From: Pseudomonadota bacterium | GTDB lineage: Bacteria; Pseudomonadota; Gammaproteobacteria; Arenicellales; UBA868 | NCBI GenBank assembly: GCA_018672825.1 | Contig: JABHUE010000154.1 | Span: forward strand, 1-34,315 | Direction: 5' to 3' | Length of the DNA stretch: 34,315 bases | In this document: positions 1 through 8,100 of the stretch, in pieces | How positions within the stretch are numbered: the stretch's first letter is position 1 | Layout of the letters: every line of letters starts with the position of its first letter | Translations under genes and position numbers: made by a program | Notes under the pieces: generated by a model | The model's input: only the letters and a program-made list of their open reading frames with translations | What the model was told of the DNA's origin: nothing | The model's database searches: none

Positions 1-546
1 AGAAAAAAATTTCTGGCGTGGCAATGCCTGGTCAGACAGCGTGCGATGCGAGTCGGTGATGGTCGGCCAACAGATGGCATGCGTCCAAGCGTATCTCTTG
101 TAGATGGTCAAAATTTTTCAGAGTCAGTTACCCTGTTACTGATACACATTAGCCCATCGGAGGATATTGCTCAATTCCGGCACTTGGCGCGAAAAACTCA
201 TGATCCTGCGGACCGATATAAAGCCGCGATCAAGTTTCTGTCCTCGACCTATTATCAGCGAGCGAATGAATTTTCAGATCAGTTGACGGGCTCTTTTAGT
301 TCCAACAGTTTGCTCGCGCGAGCATTGAGCGCTAGCGGAGCCTGTATGCTTGATTTCACGCAGTTTGGCTCTCGATTTAAAATGGAGTGTCACGTTCAAC
401 TTCTGAAATCGGATAGCGAGCCTTACCAGGCGACCTATTGGCATAATGCGTTATTCAATCCGCGGATTCCGCCTGACCTCACGGTTTTGGGTTTTACTCC
501 CAGATGGGATTCGGCAACGTTAGAGGAGGGTCTACGTGTCAGCTAG
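1..546 (+). CDS. C-terminal part of an unrecognised protein (5' truncated)
   Basis: The reading frame is open from base 1 to a TAG at 544-546, so the gene probably begins before the window; the ATG at 46 has no Shine-Dalgarno sequence and need not be the start. About 181 residues are visible. I do not recognise the family. The fragment looks like a real soluble domain: mixed charge, many aromatic residues, no membrane segment, and compact aromatic-rich stretches such as YYQRANEFSDQLT and QATYWHNALFNPRIPP. It ends one base before the converging end of the GntR regulator, which suggests a compact gene-dense locus. I compared it from memory with the haem-dependent dimethylamine monooxygenase family (DUF3445) and saw no match. 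That it is coding is fairly sure; its function is unknown. Confidence 0.6.
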   Translation, partial: RKKFLAWQCLVRQRAMRVGDGRPTDGMRPSVSLVDGQNFSESVTLLLIHISPSEDIAQFRHLARKTHDPADRYKAAIKFLSSTYYQRANEFSDQLTGSFSSNSLLARALSASGACMLDFTQFGSRFKMECHVQLLKSDSEPYQATYWHNALFNPRIPPDLTVLGFTPRWDSATLEEGLRVS

Positions 547-547
547 G

Positions 548-1291
548 TTAACGACCGCGATGGCTGGCCCCAACCAAATCGTTTCGAGCTTGATCAAGGT
601 GCTCATATATTGTGTCTAGAGCCGAATGAAGATCACGTTTGGCGATCATATTAAATAAATGTCGATGATGAGCGTTATATTTTGAAATTCGGTCGGGAAT
701 TAAAATAGATTCTTTCATCTCTACCCACTGGTCATGTGTTCTTGTTTCATTGATCAATTGGTAAAGCCAGACCATCAACCGATTTCGTGTGCACTCGGCT
801 AGTGCAAGATGAAATTCGGCGTCTGATTTAGAAAAATCCTCGGCATCGCTAGAAGCCGCTTCTACCTTTAATAACGCCTCTCGCATTCGTTCCAAATCGA
901 TAGCGGTCGCGTTCGCGACGGCAAGCCGGACGATCTGCGGCTCAATTCCGAGTCGAACTTCGATGAGTTCTAGCGGGCTTGTCACATCGGCTATTTTGGA
1001 ATGTTCGGAAAATTCTCGATAGGTCACAAAGGTGCCACTGCCGACTTGACGGTCAACGATCCCAAGATCCTCGAGTTGTCTAAGCGCTTCTCGGATTGTG
1101 CCTCGCGAAGTCTTAAAAATTTCAGCGAGTTCGCGCTCAGCGGGCAGTCGCTCATTAAAGTCGTACGTTCGGTCGAAAATAGCCCGCCTCAGGCTTGCAG
1201 CGACTCCCGCCGAACCGCGAACTGAAACTGCTGTCGGCAAGGGCGGCGATTCATCAGCGAGCTGGGCTTTAGTTATGGGTCGATTCTTCAT
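548..1291 (-). CDS. GntR-family transcriptional regulator, FCD (FadR-like) subfamily
   Basis: This 247-residue protein has an N-terminal winged helix-turn-helix (about residues 28-95; the LPAERELAEIFKTSRGTIREAL stretch is the classic GntR signature) and an all-helical FCD ligand domain (about 105-240). The FCD metal-site pattern is visible: Asp and His in SKSDAEFHLALAE, His in NAHHRHLF and His in TIYEHLDQA. Such proteins are usually repressors relieved by a small carboxylate or a pathway intermediate. It is divergent from the DAO-ligase-synthase operon that starts at 1587, and the shared 295-base region carries a perfect 16-bp palindrome, so control of that operon is the obvious inference. 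The ligand cannot be read from sequence. Length is normal for the family. Confidence 0.88.
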   Translation of the reverse strand: MKNRPITKAQLADESPPLPTAVSVRGSAGVAASLRRAIFDRTYDFNERLPAERELAEIFKTSRGTIREALRQLEDLGIVDRQVGSGTFVTYREFSEHSKIADVTSPLELIEVRLGIEPQIVRLAVANATAIDLERMREALLKVEAASSDAEDFSKSDAEFHLALAECTRNRLMVWLYQLINETRTHDQWVEMKESILIPDRISKYNAHHRHLFNMIAKRDLHSALDTIYEHLDQARNDLVGASHRGR

Positions 1292-1586
1292 TCATTAACG
1301 CTCTGGGCTGATACATTCTGAAGTATAAAACCAAAATTGCAATTGGTATTAATTCGGTATTCCATAAGTAACTCTTTTTTCTAATTCTTATGATCATAAG
1401 ATAAAATATATGTAAAAAAATAGGAAAAAAATTACCCAAGGAAATTCAGTTCTTAGTTTAAAGGTGTAGCTTTGGTACATTCTCTTTGAGCCTATCCAAG
1501 GCAGACTAATAAAGTTGGCTAATTAAGAACGACTGCGGATCTGACCCGGTTGCAACTTTACCAAGAGAACTCGGAGACCCCTCGAA
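1292..1586. promoter_or_regulatory. Divergent regulatory region between the GntR gene and cluster 1
   Basis: The region is AT-rich in its middle (about 1310-1440) and holds two palindromes: AATTGCAATT (1335-1344) and TCTTATGATCATAAGA (1386-1401). The last ~145 bases before the oxidoreductase ATG are less AT-rich and would form a long 5' leader, with GGAG at 1573-1576 as a plausible ribosome binding site. I could not match the leader to any riboswitch class I know (glycine, THF, SAM, glutamine types considered). No promoter boxes are assigned. Confidence 0.5.
1386..1401. promoter_or_regulatory. Perfect 16-bp palindrome, candidate GntR operator
   Basis: TCTTATGATCATAAGA is its own reverse complement. 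It lies about 95 bases upstream of the regulator start and 185 bases upstream of the oxidoreductase start. Dimeric FCD regulators bind short palindromes in divergent regions, so this is the best operator candidate. The assignment is inference. Confidence 0.45.
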
Positions 1587-2930
1587 ATGGCTTTCCCCAC
1601 GAACTCTAAATACGTCATTATCGGAGCTGGTATTCATGGATTGAGTACCGCTTATCATTTAGCGCTCAACCTTAGAAGCAAAGGCTTGGGCAGTGGTCGA
1701 GATATTCTGGTCATAGACAAGACTTCTATTGCTGCCGGCGCTTCTGGAATCGCCTGCGGCGTTGTCCGGAATAACTATTTTCAGCCCGCGATGCGGGAGT
1801 TGATGGCGCATAGCGTTAAGGTTTGGGAGAGTGATGCTGAGGCGTACAGTTATCACCCTGTCGGATATATGCAAATTAGTCCGGAAGTAATGCGTGAGGA
1901 TGTTGCGAGTATTGCTGAGCAACAGAAAGAGATCGGCTATGAATCGGTTTTTATTGAAGGTGCGAAAGAGTCGACCCACTATATGAAGGGGTTGTTTGAT
2001 GACTGGCAGGCTCAAGGGATTACCTCAGTCTTGCATGAGAAATCTGGTGGCTACTCAAACAATACACGAGCAATGTATGGGTTGGCGGCCAAAGCGGAGG
2101 CAGAGGGGGTTCGAATACTGACGGGGGTGGCGGTGACGGGGTTTGACCGCGATAGTGGTTCCGAGGCAATTCGTTCTGTTCAGACTGATAAGGGCGATAT
2201 TCAATGTGAATTTGTTGTGGTGGCGACCGGACCTTGGGTCAAGCAGTTCTGGGAAATGCTTGACCTGCCGCATGAGGTGAACATTAAGGCAAAAGACGGC
2301 CTGATCCACGACGGTATTCCAATGTGGGTGTTCTGGTCATTGCAGGAAGGCACTTTGGGTGTTGATCCGAAAATGCAACGCACAAACGATGGCGTAATGC
2401 CACCTGTTATCCATGTTGATTCCGATGCGCCGCTTTTCTCAAGCGTTGATGGCACGCTGATTACGGAAGAGATGTGGGGCATTTATTACAAACCCGACTT
2501 TCACTTTGATGGTATTCAAGGTGGTGCTGCACCGTTCAAGGTCGAAACTGACCCTGACCATGTGGCGGTGGATCCTTACGGGCCCGATTCTCCAGATTTT
2601 GTCGTCGGCCCTGAATTTGCCCATATGTGGTGCTCGGCGCTTGCTCACTGCCAAAAGCGCTTTGAGGGTCAGATGCCGCTTTATAAGGATGAGCCCTCCG
2701 GTGGTATTGGGGCATTTACCCCCGATAGTTTCCCAGTTTTTGATATTTTTTGTGATAACTGTTACGTCGTTGCGGACTCCAATCATGGTTACAAAATGCT
2801 TGGCGTCGGTAAACTGGTTGCCGAAGAGTTGACCGGAGTCAGAAGTGAGCTGATGAAACCTTTTCGATATTCGCGATATGCGGATGGAGATTTACATCCG
2901 GTATCGAATAGTCCGTTTCCATGGAGTTGA
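1587..2930 (+). CDS. DAO-family FAD-dependent oxidoreductase (amine or N-methyl amino acid oxidase/dehydrogenase)
   Basis: 447 residues. The N-terminal Rossmann motif GAGIHG (residues 13-18) followed by STAYHLA, an acidic residue at the end of the second strand (VIDK) and the C-terminal GAFTPDSFPVFD plus SNHGYKMLGVGKL region are those of the DAO/SoxB/DadA superfamily. The enzyme should oxidise a C-N bond of a secondary or primary amine or amino acid. Two features set it apart from known relatives, by alignment from memory: the covalent-flavin Cys of monomeric sarcosine oxidase is Gly here, and the flavin-linking His of heterotetrameric SoxB is not seen in SGGYSNNTRA. A long insert (about 235-330) has no obvious match. 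It is the first gene of the operon with the ligase and the synthase-like proteins, so an N-alkylglutamate or related adduct is a plausible substrate. The exact substrate is unresolved. Confidence 0.82.
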   Translation: MAFPTNSKYVIIGAGIHGLSTAYHLALNLRSKGLGSGRDILVIDKTSIAAGASGIACGVVRNNYFQPAMRELMAHSVKVWESDAEAYSYHPVGYMQISPEVMREDVASIAEQQKEIGYESVFIEGAKESTHYMKGLFDDWQAQGITSVLHEKSGGYSNNTRAMYGLAAKAEAEGVRILTGVAVTGFDRDSGSEAIRSVQTDKGDIQCEFVVVATGPWVKQFWEMLDLPHEVNIKAKDGLIHDGIPMWVFWSLQEGTLGVDPKMQRTNDGVMPPVIHVDSDAPLFSSVDGTLITEEMWGIYYKPDFHFDGIQGGAAPFKVETDPDHVAVDPYGPDSPDFVVGPEFAHMWCSALAHCQKRFEGQMPLYKDEPSGGIGAFTPDSFPVFDIFCDNCYVVADSNHGYKMLGVGKLVAEELTGVRSELMKPFRYSRYADGDLHPVSNSPFPWS

Positions 2931-3002
2931 TGATCAACGCCTGATATTCGACGGACCACTTAAGCATACAAAAAAATAATAAAACGATTAGAGGAGAACA
3001 CA

Positions 3003-4472
3003 ATGACTGACTTAGAAGCCCACGTTGAACAACCCGGGCGCGCCGAGCTTGTTAAACAGGTTCGGGAAAAAATTAACGCGACTGGCGTCGACTATATTTA
3101 TTATCAATTTATTTCGGTTACTGGCCGCATCGTAGGTAAAGGTATTCCTTCGGCGCATTGGGAGCGAATTGCCGAAAGAGGTTTTCAGTTGGTTTATGGA
3201 TCAACGGCTAACTTATTTGTTGATCGCCATGGAGATTACATCGGCTACGGACCAGAATCTTCGGAACTTGTGGGTATCCCAGATGCTGAAACATTCTGTC
3301 AACTACCGTGGGATAAACGAATTGGTCGTGTTTTTTGCACGCTGTTTCGTAATCGCGAGGAGCGGGATAATCCCGGTGGCGCATTAACTTCAGATTGCCG
3401 TGGGAATTTACGCCGCATTCACAATACATTTCAGGATAAGCATGGACTTGACATGCGATGCGGTACCGAACCTGAAATGATGTGGTTGAAGCGTGGTGAG
3501 GATGGCAAGCCAGATGGTGGGGTGACTAAACCAAATTGCTATCACATCGATCAGTTTGAAGAGCTCCGACCGACCTTTATGAAGGTTATCGAATACTCGC
3601 AACAAATGGGTCTCGACATTATTCAGGGTGACCATGAGGATGCACCAGGGCAGCTTGAGTTAAATACCCAGTTTGACGATGTGCTTCGGAACGCAGACCG
3701 ATTAACCACTTATCGACAAATTTGTGCGCAGGTCGCTCGTGAAGATAACTTGATCGCCTGTTTTATGTCTAAGCCATTTATGGGTGTGTCAGCTTCCGGC
3801 TGTCATCACAATATGTCACTTTGGCGCGGGGGCGAAGATACGGTTAATAATTTGGGCATGGATTCGCTACCGGGTATGGAGGGAGCATTCAGTTACCGGG
3901 TGGGAGGTGAGAATACTTTCATGCCGGATCCATCAATTGATAAACGCGCGCCTGGACCAATCGGACTTAAATGTATTGGTGGCGTTATTAATCATCTCGG
4001 CGCGTTAACCTCTATTGGATCCTCGACTGTTAACTCCTATCGCCGACTATGGGATACCGGGTTCTGGGCACCCATCTTCGCCGATTGGGGATATCAGAAT
4101 CGCACGTGTGCGTTGCGTGTTTCTGCGCCGGGGCGATTTGAGTACCGCTCGGTAGATTCGATGGTGAATCCTTACCTGATGGGATCGGCACTCCTGAAAG
4201 CATTTGATGATGGTATCGATAACAACTTGGAAGCGGGTGAGGCTGAAGAGCGAAATATCTACGAGGCGATCGATGCGGGTAAGGAAGTGAGGAAATTACC
4301 GATGTCGTTGGGTGAGGCGCTGGACGAGTTGCGAAATGATGAAGTCATCAAATCATCGATGCCAGATGAGATGTTCAGAGTATTTGAGCATTACAAGCGT
4401 GACGAGTGGGAACGATTCATGCATACCACCACCGAGTGGGATATGGAGAACTATCTTGATTGTTTGCCATAA
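3003..4472 (+). CDS. Glutamine-synthetase-like amine-glutamate ligase (489 aa)
   Basis: A GS-fold ATP-dependent ligase expected to form a gamma-glutamyl amide. The catalytic signatures are intact: GTEPEM (154-159) and DHEDAPGQLELN (210-221) for metal and glutamate, KPF (257-259) with HHN (268-270) for ATP, NSYRR (344-348), NRT (366-368) and RFEYR (378-382). It is about 55 residues longer than the gmaS product at 28379 and clearly divergent from it, with extra sequence around 275-315 and 405-430. That makes a different amine substrate likely. True nitrogen-assimilating GlnA is less likely given the neighbours: an FAD amine oxidase upstream (72 bases) and the three glutamate-synthase-like genes downstream. 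The start is well supported by AGAGGAGAA just before the ATG. Relatives include GmaS, PuuA and IpuC-type enzymes; the substrate is unknown. Confidence 0.82.
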   Translation: MTDLEAHVEQPGRAELVKQVREKINATGVDYIYYQFISVTGRIVGKGIPSAHWERIAERGFQLVYGSTANLFVDRHGDYIGYGPESSELVGIPDAETFCQLPWDKRIGRVFCTLFRNREERDNPGGALTSDCRGNLRRIHNTFQDKHGLDMRCGTEPEMMWLKRGEDGKPDGGVTKPNCYHIDQFEELRPTFMKVIEYSQQMGLDIIQGDHEDAPGQLELNTQFDDVLRNADRLTTYRQICAQVAREDNLIACFMSKPFMGVSASGCHHNMSLWRGGEDTVNNLGMDSLPGMEGAFSYRVGGENTFMPDPSIDKRAPGPIGLKCIGGVINHLGALTSIGSSTVNSYRRLWDTGFWAPIFADWGYQNRTCALRVSAPGRFEYRSVDSMVNPYLMGSALLKAFDDGIDNNLEAGEAEERNIYEAIDAGKEVRKLPMSLGEALDELRNDEVIKSSMPDEMFRVFEHYKRDEWERFMHTTTEWDMENYLDCLP

Positions 4473-4503
4473 AAATGGTGGCGACCTCGATAGACGATAT
4501 GAC

Positions 4504-4522
4504 TGCCAATCTGTATTTGGCA
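4504..4522 (+). other. Small hairpin between ligase and amidotransferase genes
   Basis: TGCCAA (4504-4509) and TTGGCA (4517-4522) form a 6-bp stem with a 7-base loop in the 91-base gap. There is no T-tract, so it is not a terminator; it could be an RNA-processing or stability element, or chance. Confidence 0.25.
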
Positions 4523-4563
4523 CCTGAATACAAATTTTTAAACGTTAGCGAGGAGAAAATCCT

Positions 4564-5499
4564 ATGTGCGGGATAGCCGGTTTAATTCACCGGGGCAAGA
4601 GTAGCAACGTGGGTCGTGAACTGACAGCGATGCTGCAATCTTTAAAGCATCGAGGCCCAGATTCAACTGGCTTCGCGCTTTATGGCAGCCCAAAATCAGG
4701 AGAACATGTTCTGCGTTTCAAAGTTGCAGAGCAGGAAGATATGCGTCATGGGTTTCAGATTCAGCATTTGGTCAAAGAGCGTCGAGCAGAAGTCGACCGA
4801 CGTTTAGACGAGTTAGGTGCAACACGAGTTGCAGTGGAGGATGCCACGGACTATGCTTTTCGGTATTCGATCTCATATGACGGCGACATGAAGAAGTTGG
4901 CTGACTATGTTGAAGATGTTGAGGGTGCGGAAATCCTCTCGATTGGAAATACCCTTGAATTGATCAAAGATCTTGGAGATGCTGGTCAAGTCTCCAGTCA
5001 ATATGGTCTGGGAGAGTTTGGAGGTACCCATGCAATCGGGCACACTCGAATGGCAACGGAATCGGATGTTGATATTCGTTCTGCTCATCCCTACTGGGCT
5101 TATCCTTTTAATGATATTTCAGTCGTTCATAATGGACAACTTACCAATTATTGGGGATCTCGTCGGGAGATGGAGCGACGTGGGCACCGCTTTATGTCTA
5201 ATTGCGACTCTGAATTGATTGCGGTTTATCTTGCTGACCGCATGGAACGCGGTGACAGTCTTGAAGAGTCTATGCATCGATCTGTAGGTGAGCTGGACGG
5301 CGTGTTTACCTATGTTGTTGCCACCGCTGACAAGCTCGGTATGGCTAAAGATGTCATGGCAGCTAAACCTATGGTGCTTTATGAAAGCGATGAGTTTGTA
5401 GCGTTAGCTTCGGAAGAGGTCGCGATCCGCAGCGTCTTCCCCCATGAAATTGATACATATGATCCATATGAAGGAGAGGTAATGGTATGGCAGAGCTAG
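4564..5499 (+). CDS. Class II glutamine amidotransferase, N-methylglutamate synthase subunit A-like (GlxB/MgsA type)
   Basis: 311 residues. The protein starts Met-Cys-Gly-Ile-Ala-Gly, so Cys2 becomes the N-terminal nucleophile of an Ntn-hydrolase after Met removal. HRGPDSTGFALY, GGTHAIGHTRMAT, HNGQLTNYW and SNCDSELIAVYLAD are the glutamine-binding and catalytic signatures of the glutamate synthase/PurF family. It would release ammonia, or handle a gamma-glutamyl amide, and pass the amine to a partner FMN subunit. An insert of roughly 75 residues (about 60-140) separates it from minimal amidotransferases and is shared with the paralogue at 22289. Its stop overlaps the next gene by 13 bases, implying translational coupling and a stoichiometric complex. 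The start is fixed by the catalytic Cys and by GAGGAGAA upstream. Confidence 0.87.
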   Translation: MCGIAGLIHRGKSSNVGRELTAMLQSLKHRGPDSTGFALYGSPKSGEHVLRFKVAEQEDMRHGFQIQHLVKERRAEVDRRLDELGATRVAVEDATDYAFRYSISYDGDMKKLADYVEDVEGAEILSIGNTLELIKDLGDAGQVSSQYGLGEFGGTHAIGHTRMATESDVDIRSAHPYWAYPFNDISVVHNGQLTNYWGSRREMERRGHRFMSNCDSELIAVYLADRMERGDSLEESMHRSVGELDGVFTYVVATADKLGMAKDVMAAKPMVLYESDEFVALASEEVAIRSVFPHEIDTYDPYEGEVMVWQS

Positions 5500-6332
5500 A
5501 ACAAGATCATGAATCCTATGAATTGGGAATGCACACAGAGCAGCTGAGTGGCAGAACCCAGCAAGTATTTTTTTCCGCCGAAGAATCCGATCACTTAGTT
5601 TATCCTTGGGCGCCTCAGGTTGATTTCGAAAAAACCGCTGAGATCGATGCCAACTCGCTTGATCAGAGAGCTGTTAATCAAGAAATCAGCCGTCTGATGA
5701 ACGAAGGCGTTGGTACCATCACTGTGCGCAATCCTGGCGCTAAACACTCTCTGGGTGTGGGTATCTTGAGTCGTCTGAACCTTCATTTTGATGGGAGCTT
5801 GGGCTATTTTGGTTGTGGGCTGTTGGACGGGCCGAACGTAACGGTGAGTGGGCGTGTCGGTTGGTCCTGCGCAGAAAACATGATGGCGGGAACCGTTGTC
5901 ATCGAGAAAAATGGCGGCTCGACCTTTGGCGCGGCGATTCGAGGTGGCGATCTGGTCTGTAAGGGCGATGTGGGGAGTCGCACCGGCATCGATCAGAAAG
6001 GCGGCACCATTATCGTCGGCGGTAGAACGGGTGCATTCTCTGGATTCATGATGCAGCGGGGTCGTATGGTCGTTCTCGGCGATGCAGGCAAGAATCTTGG
6101 TGATTCGATGTATGACGGCACAATATATGTCGGCGGAGAGATTGCCGATCTTGGTGTTGATGCGGTTGAAGCAGAAATGACTGATCTTGATTGTCACTGG
6201 ATCGAGAGAAAGTTGTCCCAGTATGGACTGGAGGCGCCCAAGGGTGCGAAAAACATGAAAAAAATTGTGTCGGGTAAGCAGTTATGGAACTACGACAATC
6301 TTGAGCCTGCAGAAAAGAAACTTGTACTCTAG
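5487..6332 (+). CDS. GXGXG beta-helix protein, glutamate synthase domain 3-like (GlxC/MgsB type)
   Basis: 281 residues. About residues 75-250 are a right-handed beta-helix of the GltB C-terminal type, with repeated glycine-rich turns (GYFGCGLLDG, TFGAAIRGGD, GGRTGAFSGF, NLGDSMYDG). This domain is structural and joins the amidotransferase and FMN parts of glutamate-synthase-like complexes. The first ~65 residues have no counterpart in the shorter fused version at 23185 and look like a specific extension. It overlaps the amidotransferase gene by 13 bases and is followed 26 bases later by the FMN gene, so the three encode a split synthase. In the N-methylglutamate pathway this corresponds to MgsB. 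Confidence 0.86.
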   Translation: MAELEQDHESYELGMHTEQLSGRTQQVFFSAEESDHLVYPWAPQVDFEKTAEIDANSLDQRAVNQEISRLMNEGVGTITVRNPGAKHSLGVGILSRLNLHFDGSLGYFGCGLLDGPNVTVSGRVGWSCAENMMAGTVVIEKNGGSTFGAAIRGGDLVCKGDVGSRTGIDQKGGTIIVGGRTGAFSGFMMQRGRMVVLGDAGKNLGDSMYDGTIYVGGEIADLGVDAVEAEMTDLDCHWIERKLSQYGLEAPKGAKNMKKIVSGKQLWNYDNLEPAEKKLVL

Positions 6333-6358
6333 AGCAGGCACTGAACAGGAACGAAAAT

Positions 6359-7696
6359 ATGTCAACCAAGAGAAATAAATCTGTCATCGGCCAGAGCTTT
6401 ATGTTCCCGCCAGAGGTTATTGACGACATCCATATCAAAGCTGAGTTGGGTCGATATCGGATGCGCGGTTTTTCACTTTTCAAAAAAATCCCGAGCTGGG
6501 ATGATTTAACTTTTCTCCCGGGCACCTTGACGCGTTTTGTTATCGAGGGTTATCGCGAGAAGTGTCTTACCAAGACCATCATCGGCCCCCGGGCCAAACG
6601 GCCATTGGAATTGGATATTCCGATCTACATCACCGGAATGAGTTTTGGGGCGTTATCCTACGAAGCAAAAACAGCACTGGCGCGCGGCGCAACAATGGCC
6701 GGCACTGCAACTTGCTCAGGGGAAGGAGGAATGATTCCTGACGAGCGTCGTTACTCGGAGAAATGGTTCTATCAATGTATCCAGTCACGGTATGGGTTTA
6801 ACCCCCACCATCTCCGTCTTGCTGACGGCTGCGAGTTCTTTATTGGCCAAGGATGCAAAGTCGGTTTAGGTGGTCATTTGATGGGACAAAAAGTGACCGA
6901 TCAGGTCGCTGAGATGCGATCTTTGCCGGCGGGGATTGATCAACGCTCTCCTGCCCGTCATCCTGATTGGCTAGGACCAGACGACTTGGCGTTAAAAATA
7001 CAGGAAATTCGCGAGGCAACAAATTGGGAGATCCCTATCCAGCTAAAACTTGGAGCCGCAAGAGTCTATGACGATGTGCGGATGGCGGCTAAGACTGATC
7101 CGGATTCAATTTATATCGATGGGATGGAAGGCGGCACTGGTGCAGGACCTCATTTGGCGACGGAGGAGACAGGCGTGCCAGGTATTGCAGCCATTCGTCA
7201 GGCGCGTCGAGCGCTTGAAGATGTGGGTAAGTCAGGTGATATCTCATTGGTTTATGCCGGCGGTATTCGAAATGGTGGTGACGTCGCAAAAGCGCTAGCC
7301 CTCGGTGCTGACGCGGTCGCGATTGGACACTCATCGATGATGGCGCTGAACTGCAATAAAGACATTCCGGAGGCAGACTTCCCGAATGAAATGGGTGTTG
7401 AAGCCGGCAATTGTTATCACTGCCATACCGGTCGTTGCCCTGTCGGTGTTGCGACTCAAGATCCAGAGTTACGAAAGCGATTGGATCCTGACGCAGCCGC
7501 TGAGCGGGTTTATAACTTCTTGCATACCTTGGCAATTGAGTGCCAGATGTTAGCGAGAGCCTGTGGCAAGACTAATGTTCACTCTTTAGAGCCTGAAGAT
7601 TTGGCTGCATTGACCATGGAGGCATCGGCTCTTGCGCAAGTACCGCTTGCAGGTTCGCAGCATACCGTCGGGCGCCCTGACTTGACCCGTTTCTGA
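6359..7696 (+). CDS. FMN/Fe-S glutamate-synthase-like protein (GlxD/MgsC type)
   Basis: 445 residues, matching the FMN-binding central domain of glutamate synthase. Visible are the SFGALSYEAK and GEGGMIPDER stretches, QLKLGAARV, the GGTGAGP loop, the phosphate-binding GGIRNGGDVAKALALGADAVAIG, and a cysteine cluster for a 3Fe-4S centre (C352, C355, C360, with C332 nearby, then PVGVATQDP). The expected role is reductive transfer of an amine onto 2-oxoglutarate, giving glutamate or N-alkylglutamate. With the two upstream genes it makes a three-subunit synthase. No GltD-type electron donor is encoded in this operon; one lies at 25140. A residual N-terminal segment (1-75) resembles the ferredoxin-dependent enzymes' linker. 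Length agrees with known MgsC and GlxD proteins. Confidence 0.87.
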   Translation: MSTKRNKSVIGQSFMFPPEVIDDIHIKAELGRYRMRGFSLFKKIPSWDDLTFLPGTLTRFVIEGYREKCLTKTIIGPRAKRPLELDIPIYITGMSFGALSYEAKTALARGATMAGTATCSGEGGMIPDERRYSEKWFYQCIQSRYGFNPHHLRLADGCEFFIGQGCKVGLGGHLMGQKVTDQVAEMRSLPAGIDQRSPARHPDWLGPDDLALKIQEIREATNWEIPIQLKLGAARVYDDVRMAAKTDPDSIYIDGMEGGTGAGPHLATEETGVPGIAAIRQARRALEDVGKSGDISLVYAGGIRNGGDVAKALALGADAVAIGHSSMMALNCNKDIPEADFPNEMGVEAGNCYHCHTGRCPVGVATQDPELRKRLDPDAAAERVYNFLHTLAIECQMLARACGKTNVHSLEPEDLAALTMEASALAQVPLAGSQHTVGRPDLTRF

Positions 7697-7706
7697 GGAA
7701 AAAATA

Positions 7707-8096
7707 ATGGCTTATGAAAAAGATATTGATCATTTTATAAAAGGCGACGGTCTTGATTCAGAGCGAGAGCAGACGATTGGACAGCATATCGGATATCGAT
7801 ATGATGTAAATCTGGTGCCCGACTATGAACGACTAACGCCATTTCTGAAACGTTATATAGAGACGATGGGATGGCGTGACTTGAATTGGCTTGAGGATGT
7901 CCATATGGGCTACGAAGAAAGTCGACCCGCAGTCTTTGATCGAAATATCAACGGATGGGTGACTATTCCGCCTGAAATCTCACTCCCGGACAATCAACAG
8001 GATCGTGACATGATTGCGCGCGAATTGTTGATCAAGTTCCAAATGTCTCCGGGACATCCGATGGTTGATCTCCGAAAGGCCTACGCCAAGTTTTGA
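7707..8096 (+). CDS. Conserved-looking hypothetical protein, last gene of cluster 1
   Basis: 129 residues, acidic and aromatic, with no signal peptide, membrane segment or cysteine. I do not recognise the family. It starts 10 bases after the FMN protein stop, with GAGGAA as ribosome binding site, so it is translated with the operon. The segment GWRDLNWLEDVHMGYEESRPAVFD is rich in Trp, Asp and Glu and could be a binding surface. No similar gene accompanies the fused synthase set of cluster 2, so it may be specific to the split complex or its substrate. Subunit, chaperone or substrate-binding roles are all possible. Confidence 0.75.
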   Translation: MAYEKDIDHFIKGDGLDSEREQTIGQHIGYRYDVNLVPDYERLTPFLKRYIETMGWRDLNWLEDVHMGYEESRPAVFDRNINGWVTIPPEISLPDNQQDRDMIARELLIKFQMSPGHPMVDLRKAYAKF

Positions 8097-8100
8097 GATT

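Noticed and set aside
1440-1586. Riboswitch in the leader of the DAO oxidoreductase gene
   Set aside because: The leader is long and has a GTTGCAAC palindrome (1549-1556), but no consensus of glycine, THF, SAM or glutamine riboswitches could be matched by eye.
5595-6197. 200-aa minus-strand ORF
   Set aside because: It lies entirely opposite the well-supported GXGXG gene and has no recognisable motif or ribosome binding site.
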